This document shows positions 52,201 to 61,200 of a stretch of 64,000 nucleotides of DNA, piece after piece (positions within the stretch are counted from its first letter, which is position 1; each line of letters opens with the position of its first letter). The translations under genes were made by a program, and so were the position numbers. The stretch is from positions 15,900,890 to 15,964,889 of the forward strand of contig NC_079224.1 of NCBI RefSeq assembly GCF_029633865.1, given 5' to 3'. The notes beneath the pieces were generated by a model that saw only the letters and a program-made list of their open reading frames with translations, was not told the origin of the DNA and did not search any database. The stretch comes from Lampris incognitus (Eukaryota > Chordata > Actinopteri > Lampriformes > Lampridae).

Positions 52201-55200
52201 GCTGTCCAACTCACTACACCATTGGCCCGCTTGACTACCATGGGATCTAGAGCCCTCAGTCATTCTGCCCCCCGCCTATGGAATTCTCCCCAACATGACA
52301 TTCATAAGACTGACTCTCTTTCAACCTTCAAATCCCATCTCAAAATGTACCTTTTCAAACTGGCATATTCAGTCTGATCCAAGCTTAATTGAGTTTTGTG
52401 CAGATGATGATTTTATACTTATCGGTTGTATTAACTTTTTATTATCTGCCCTGCTTTGTTTTGCTCTTATGCTGCCTGATACAGTGCTGCTTGTTTTTTA
52501 CTGTGTTCTGTAAGGTGTCCTTGAGTGCTCTGAAAGGCGGCCACAAATACAATGTATTATTATTATTACACTAAACTGCAGCAGGCTGAGCAGGGACAAC
52601 AACTGGTGAGGGAAAGGTCCATATTTATTCTTTATTAATTTAAATATTGGTTATGAAGAAATCAGTCAGAATGCTAGATTAACCTGCTGTTAAACACCAC
52701 ACTCACCGCATCTCGGCACTTCTGTGTCACTGCCTGTGGTTTTGTACACTACTTTGTATTTGAATAGGCCTTGTATTGTTATAGACCGCCATGTCTATTT
52801 TGTGTTTGTTATTCCCATGTAAGACAGACATAATACTGACACAGTGCACCTGGCCTGTCATGGTCTATCAGCGGTGGTGCTGAACCGTTCGTCAATCGAT
52901 GCATAAGTGCTGTCCTTGGTGCTGAAACATTTGAACATGACTGGCAACCTGTTTTCTTTCCTTGTTCTACAGAACAGGCTCGTCTGACCATGTGCCTCCA
53001 CGGTATGTTTTCTTAGACAGGCTTGCTTGGCACAAGAACTGAAAATTTGTATTTATGGATAGGATAGATCTGCTATTTTACAGTTGTGAATTTCAAAATG
53101 ACTTTATCAGAAGGGCCCATCGAGAATGCTTCGCTGCCTCTATGCTGAGAGTCTACAGTGCCTTGCAAAAGTATTCGACCCCCTTGAAAGTCATCACTTA
53201 TTTCTGGATTATAAAACATACTCACACATCTGTTTCTGTACAATATTATTTTTGTGAACCCATAAGTTCTAACAGCATGTTCCCAAAGCCAACATAAGTT
53301 GTGTTTTGCTGACTTTTTAAAAATAAATTAAAAACTAAAATACAGTGCTTGCATAAGTATTCAACCCCCACATATCAATACTTTGTAGGGTACCCTTTTG
53401 CTGCAATAGCGGCCATGGTTCTCTTGGGATAAGTATGTACAAGCTTTGCACGCTCTTCTGGAGTAATTTTTGCCCATTCTTCTCGGCAGAATTTGTACAG
53501 GTTTTGCAGGTTGGTGGTGGGATGGCGTTTCTGGAGTGTGATTTTCAGTCTGTGCCCCAGATTTTACATGGGGTTGAGGTCTGGATTTTGGCTTGGTCAC
53601 TCCAAAACGTTCAGTTGACCTGTTTGTTGCTGAGCCATGCCATTGTTGCTTTGGCCTTGTACTAGGGACATTTGTCCTGCTGGAAAGTGAACCTTCTCCC
53701 AAGCTTCAGATTTATGGCAGACTGCAACAGATTTTCTTCCAATATTTCCCTGTATTTAGCTCCATCCAGTCTTCCCTCAATTTGAACAAGGGTCCCAGTG
53801 CCTGCAGAGGAAAAGCAACCCCATAGCATTATGCTGCCGCCGCCATGCTTCACTGTAGGAGGGTGATTTTTAGGGCCACACATAAGGGTTTGTGCCACAC
53901 ATAACGCTTTGAGTTTTGGCCAAAAAGTGCAACTTTCATCTCATCTGACCACAAAACCTTTACCCAAATCCTAACTGGGTCTCTCTCATGCTTGGTAGCA
54001 AACTCCAAACTCCAAACCCCATGTGCGTAGTTTTGAGTAACAGCTTCTCTCTTACCACCCTCCCATACAGGCCAGATTTATGGAGAGCCTGTGATATGGT
54101 TGACTCATGCAGATTTACTCCAGTTTCAGCCACTGACCTCTGGAGCTCCTTCAAAGTGATTGCAGGATCATCTGTGGCTTTCCTCACCAGCCCACGTCTT
54201 GCTTGGACACTTAGCTTTGAGGGACGGCCTGTCCTACAAAGTGTCTGGGTGGTGTGACACAGCTTCCACTTTCTGACAGTGGATCCAATAGTGTTCCATA
54301 GGACATCCAAACACTTGGATATTGTCTTGTACCCCTTTCCCGCCTTCTGCATTTTAATCACTTTGTCTCTTACTTCAGTATTATGCTCCTTTGTCTTCAT
54401 TTTCTGATGGCGTTCATGTCCAGCTAATGAACTTTACACAGAGTGCTTTTTATACCCATAAACTAGACCATTACTTTTAATATCTTACAGGCACACACTA
54501 ATGATGTCCAGTTATGTTTACCCGAGTTTGTTTAAGGAATAATTTGTCATTTGTGTAAACTTGGATCTTTCAGAGCACAAGGGGTTGAATACTTATGCAA
54601 ACACTATATTTTAGTTTTTAATTTATTAATAAAAAGCCAGTGAAACAAAACTTATTTTGGCTTTGGAAACATGCTGTTAGAGCTTATGGGTTCACAAAAA
54701 TAATATTGTTCAGGAGCAGATGTGTATCTTTTATAATCCAGAAATTAGTGATGACTGTCAAGGGGGTTGAATACTTTTACAAGGCACTGTAGCTCCATCC
54801 CTGAAGACACCCAACAGCTCTTATCAAAATATTTGATAAGTCCAAGGACTGACCGGCAATAATTTTGTCTTATTTCCAGTCACTGATTGCTGCCGAATAT
54901 GGAAACTGCTAAAGATATGGGATTTTTTAAATTCCCGATACTTTAAAGGACCTACACAGGGGCGCTGTTGCAATCACAGTCCAACTAGAGAGGAAACACT
55001 TCAGCTGGAAGAGATGAATGGAGCCATGGTCTCTGATTTAATTGTGCCAGGGGCATGAATGGGGATTTCATTATGTATCATAAGTGCAAACGGCAGAGAA
55101 AAACAAGGTCACAGCTTTTAAGACTAAATTCAATATTCAATCCACTCCTTGAGCAGTGACAGTACGCTCAGAGAACAGCATAAACCATGAAGTGTACTAA

Positions 55201-58200
55201 TATATCTCTGGGTGTTTTATGGACTGCCTCTTTTGCTTTGTTTTTTTGTTGCTGAAGATTTATCAATGCAGTTGTGTCTTGCAAGATGGCACAAAACCAA
55301 TGGGATGATGGGGGTAAAAAAATGAAAGAAAAAGAAAAATCCATAAAAACACTGTCAAATAAATATCAAAAGTTCTGGCAATGAGTCATTGGGCCTCAGG
55401 CAGGTAAATTCTTGTTTCTTTTACTATATGTTATGAGTCTCTTGATTCTTGCGAGTAATGGGTAAAAGAAATCAATGGCAGAGTCACAAAATGTTTTTAA
55501 CTGCCTTAATTTGTTTGTACACACGTGCACTGGATGTTGAAAGCCACCTCTTCTGAGACTGAATACACATACAAGCAAACCTTCAATGAGCCTAGTTAAC
55601 GCTTCAAAAAGATCATATACGGACAGTGGATTTTCAGTGTCGCTTTCAAAATAACTAAGTAAATAAGCAATTTAGAGAGGAAACTGATCAGCTCATCAGG
55701 TACAACCCTTTCACAGAGACATGCTATTCAAAAAAAGGATAAAAAGAGCTACTTTTGAGAGCAAGGTATTTTTGTTTAATCTCATTTGCCAATAGCATCG
55801 CTGCATTAGTTTAGATTTTTTTCTATTTCAAAATACATCCTTAATAGTTTAAATATAATTATGCAGTAATTATCTGTAGGCCTGTCCAGGGTGTCTCCCC
55901 GCCTGCCGCCCAATGACTGCTGGGATAGGCTCCAGCATCCCCGCGACCATGATCAGGATTAGCGGCTTGGATAATAGATAGATGGATATCTGTAGGCCTT
56001 ATATTTCTTTTCATTTAGGCCTAAACTATTACTGTATGTTCTTGAATATTAGAAATCACCTTTCCTTGCATTAGGCAAATAATTTATTGACATTAAAAAC
56101 ATGGCCGGACATCAGGACCACTTATAACATCATCTTATTAAAAAATGAATCTAAAACAAGTGGAAGTTGGTGAATGCCAAACAACTTCAACCATTCTCAC
56201 ACATCCTTTCAAGAACAGGCCTGTGTATACAAGTAGTTTCCGCAAGAGGGCCATTAACTACAACCCATCACAAGCATTTAAAAATTTTAATTGCTATGAT
56301 ATTTGCTGACCAAATGGAAAGCTGAAGATCGGGAACTGGGAAAAAGACTCGGGCAGTTCTATTTCGCTCAACATGTGCAGGAGTTTGCTGTCAGGAATGG
56401 CATTTCAGAGACACAAATGATGAGAGCGCAATACTCTGCTATCTTTATTCACGTACCCGGAAGGCTGCCAGAATGATTCGAGTGACCTTCTCCTTGACAG
56501 ACTCCTGGAGAATGTCGGACAATGCTGGCACCACATTGTAACGCCGCAGCTGCTCACAGAGCTGAGGGCTGAAGGCCAGCAGCCAAACACAGAAGATCAT
56601 CTGGTACTGAAGCTGGAAGCCACACTTGTTGCTCAGGACAGCAGTGATACTGTAAAATGTCAACAAACAACAAAATAACCAAAAGAGCGGGGTTGGGGGA
56701 TTCACATTCATGTCTGTCACATGTTCACCTACAACTGTTTGCCTGTACTGGGAGTACACAGTTGTTAATAATACAAAGTACTTTAAAATCACTGCTAACA
56801 GCTAGAAACTGAGCAGTGCAGTTAGAAAAATAAGTGAGGAACTAGAGAAATGTACAGTTAAGAATGAGTATTACAACATTCAAGATTCAAATACATTTCC
56901 CTAGATGATATTGTTTTTGCAAACCTAAATCATATATCTGTGCCGATTCTAATAGGTAGGAAACGTCGTCAGCTATCTCAATCCATCATCTACAATCCAT
57001 CATCTAGAGTACTTCTGCCCGAAAATGCATTGTAAAGTGTGTAGCAGGTTTAGTTTAGCCTTCCTTTGGGCCACTGTATGCAAGGGCTCACTACTCACCA
57101 GTTCACGCCATCAGCCTCCACCCAGGCGAACCTATACTCATTAACCCTCAGCATCAACTGGAGGCACCCAGCCACGCACTGCACGTACTGGGAACTCTGC
57201 AATGCACAGAGGCAAAGACATTACTTTTCAAACGGGAAGGGGAGTCATCGGCAGGGCAATTCAGGGACACAGGCAAAACACTGGAAGGTTAGGCATCATT
57301 AAGAGCAGCTCATTCTGAAGGATGAAGTAGTTGGCAAGCAGAGACAGCACAGGTGATAGGACCAGTCCAAAAAACTTGCATTACCGCAACACCTACCTAG
57401 CCTGAGGCATTGCACATGCAACCTATTGTTAAGATCAACACATGCTAGATCACAGACTGTACAAACAGTAACAATATAGAGAAATGGGTGGACAGGGAGG
57501 GGGGCTGCCCCATCGCACCTGAGCAGAACAATATGAATAAAGTAGAGATTAGAGTGCAGGCAGCTGAGAGGAGAAAACAGATCCAATTAATTTGTTAAGA
57601 CAGAGGAGCTGTTGCACAAAGGCAAAGAGGTCCAGCAACAAGAACAGGCAAGGAGGACACAGTGGAGGACAGAATAGTAGTGGAGGGGGGATAACCTGGT
57701 TAAAAAAAACTACAGGTGGTATGCTGTTTTTTGTTTATTATGAGCAAGCACAATTGTCCCAAGATTACTGAGCACATTTTTAAAATGATACCATCACATG
57801 TTCATATGCCCTTTACAATGTCAGGATGCAGCTGCTTTGCAAATGGTCTTCCCCTTATTCACTAGCAATTTAAAGGAAGTGGTTCTCTCCATGCGCTACT
57901 GGCATTAGGGAAAGGTGGCGTATGGCATGCAATTTCCGCTCAAACAGTAGGACGTAACCGGTGGCAGCCAATACCATGCTGTCTAAATGAAGATTTCCTG
58001 CTGGATGACACAAACATGTGCTCTACGTTTAGTCCTTTAAAAAAAAAACAGGTCCCCAACAAAGAAGCCGGAGTTATTAGTGAGAGAACTGGAGTGCAAG
58101 AACAGCATGAGTGAGACGAGGGGGGGGGGGTGTGTGAATGTCCATTGATAGCCAACAGAAGCCAGGTTGCAGAAACCATGACTTTTTTCTTGTTTTATTT

Positions 58201-61200
58201 TTCTGTTTTGAAGCATCAGGGCAGTTTAAAGATGCACTTCACTCATACTCACTTCACTGGGGGAAATAGTTCCTGCTCCTGAGCCTGTTTCTGGACCTGT
58301 ACCATGTAGATTCTAATGAGAGATAAACAAAAAAAACAGCAGCCATATAGCTGGCTTAGATACGTTACTGCTACCAGAGGGGTTAAAGTGGACTGTGGGT
58401 GCTGCAGATTTGACCACGAGTGTGATTCAATGAGAACACATGATGGCTGATTCATTCACAGCTTGTGAGGGAAAAAATAAAGCGCTAGCGCTGCCATTAT
58501 TTAGGTACCTGGTAAGTGATGAAACATCTTTTCAATCTGAATGAGTTATACTTGGTTATTAAGACATTTTTTTAAACACAGAACACATGTGGAGCCAAGA
58601 AGGACACAACTGCTCTCTAAAGAGCCAGTGACCATCTGAATGTGAGACCATGTCCAGACATTTAAGACAGAACTGCTAAAGGACAGTGCACGACTCTGTT
58701 CTTTTGTAAACATACTCCCTGGGACAGGCAAAGGCAGTGCCATGACCTCAAGAAAAGCTCTTTTATCAGCATCGAGGTCCGTCTGGCCTGGTCTGCTCAA
58801 ATCCAACAAAGCACCGATCGAAAAACTATTCAAAAATGTTAAAGGTGAACCAAACAAGATGATTTCTATTTTGTGACAACAATGTTAATCATGAGGCTCT
58901 TGGCCTTTAATAAAAACAAAAACTGAGCAATAGAGAAAGCAAGTAAACATTTTAATAAGAACATTTTGAGAAGGATGAAATATATTTCAGCATTATATGT
59001 GGTTAGCTTATACTGTAACTGCCTTGTTCAATAACCTATTCAGCGGGAGGGTTTTTTGTTTGCATTTTTTACTCCTTTTTCTCCCCAGTTGTACTTGGCC
59101 AATTACCCCACTCTTCCCAGTCGTCCCAGTCACTGCTCCATCCCCTCTGCCGATCCGGGGGGAGGGCTGCAGACTACCACATGTTTCCTCTGATACATGT
59201 GGAGTCACCAGCTGCGTCTTTTCACCTGACAGTGAAGAGTTTCGCCAGACGGACGTAGCGTGTGGGAGGATCACGCTATTCCCCCCAGTTCCCCCTCCCC
59301 CACGAACAGGTGCCCCCAACTAACCAGAGGAGGCACTAGTGCAGCGACCAGGAAACATACCCACATCTGGCTTCCCGCCCGCAGACACGGCCAATTGTGT
59401 CTGTAGGGGTGCCCAACCAAGCCGGCGGTAACACGGAGATTCGAACCAGCAATCCTCGTGTTGGTAGGCAACGGAATAGACCGCCACACCACCTGGACGC
59501 CCTCATCTAGTCAGCGTTAATTCAAGTGTGCACTTCTTGCTTCAAATGTAAAGAGGGACTATCTGGCTTCAGACCTTCCCTATGTACGGACTGTCCTGAC
59601 CCCCCCCCCCCCCCCAATTCCCCACAGACTCCACCATGGAGTCTGTGCTGCCGACACAGACTGCAGTCAAACTGCTCCTCCGACTTCTCTAATAAATAGT
59701 CTGATCTTCCTAATCACTCAGCCAGTCAGTCAACAGCTGATTTAAGGAAGACTTACTATGTTGCAGGGGCTAGGCGTTAAGTTTTAAGCCTTTAGCTTAA
59801 CACGTCACTGAAATGAACTCAGTAGGTGCCACCGATATAAATTACATTATTCCATAACTGAACTGACGTTCAAACTAGCCAAGATCTGAACACAAGTTGA
59901 ACTGGTGTCACTGACAGCAGGTCTTCCCCTTCAGAGTACCTCTCTGGAAAGCCTTCCAAGAAGCATGGCCAAGCAAAACCAGTATCAAGTTTTTAATCAT
60001 TTAATAATATTTTTCTACAGACATTCCCATCCATTTCTCTAAGCGGAGCACACACACCAGCCCCTTCCCCGAGGCTACTTCTCTGTTTTTGCTGCTGACC
60101 ACTTCTTGTGCAACCCTGGGCCTGTATCTACTGTTGTTTACTTTCTGCTGGAAAAATGCTGTACAAATAAGGTAACAGGTCAGCTATCATCTGCACTTGG
60201 GGACAAAACATGACGTGAACAGCACCGCCATAATTTGATCATTCAAAAAAAAAAAGATTGTCCAATGATGCAACAGAAATTAAAACATGAAGCCCCAAGA
60301 CTGGAAAAGCTAAATGTCGGTTTAAAATGATGTCCATAAATATGCAATATAAATGTAATGTAATATAATGCAACTGCAGTAAGGCTCTCAACCTTACAGC
60401 ACATTTTGTCTGATGGCAGTATGTGAAACATTGTGCGTTATAACCCAATAAAAACAAACAGCATGTTGTTCACATATCATTTAAGAGATTCTCCAACCCG
60501 AAGTCATGTGATGACTTCAACGCTGTTAGCAAAACGATCACACAGGGAGAAAGACAGCCATGAAATTATCAGCAGAAAAAGGCAGGCGAAGGCGGGGAAC
60601 TACCACTCAACAGAAAAGAGAGTTTAAGTAAAAAGTTCCTCAATCCAAAGGTCGGAGGACAGAGGGTGTCGTCCACTGTATCTACCCCCTTTTTATTACG
60701 TGGATATATGAGCCTCTTATTCAGGGCTGCACAAACAAACTTGGATTGATAAATATTTTCCACGCTAACGTTATTCTCTGTTTGGTTGTGCAACACTTCT
60801 GACAGCTGTTGCCTGAAAAAAAATGAAGTTATGGTAACTTTTTTTCTCCCGGGTTTTCCCCCCCTTTTCCTCCCGAGTTGTATCCAGCCAATTACCCCAC
60901 TCTTCCGAGCCACCCCGATCGCTGCTCCACCCCTTCTGCCGAGCCGAAGGGAGGGCTGCAAACTACCACATGCCTCCTCCGATTCACGTGGAGTCGCCAG
61001 CCGCTTCTTTTACCTGACAGTGAGAAGTTTCGCCAGGGGGACGTAGTGCGCGGGAGGATCACGCTATCCCCCCCCCCCCCCCGAACAGGTACCCCGACCG
61101 ACCAGAGGAGGTGCTAATGCAGCGACCCAGACACATATACCCACATCCGGCTTTCCACCCGCAGACACAGCCAATTGTGTCTATAGGGACGCCCGACCAA

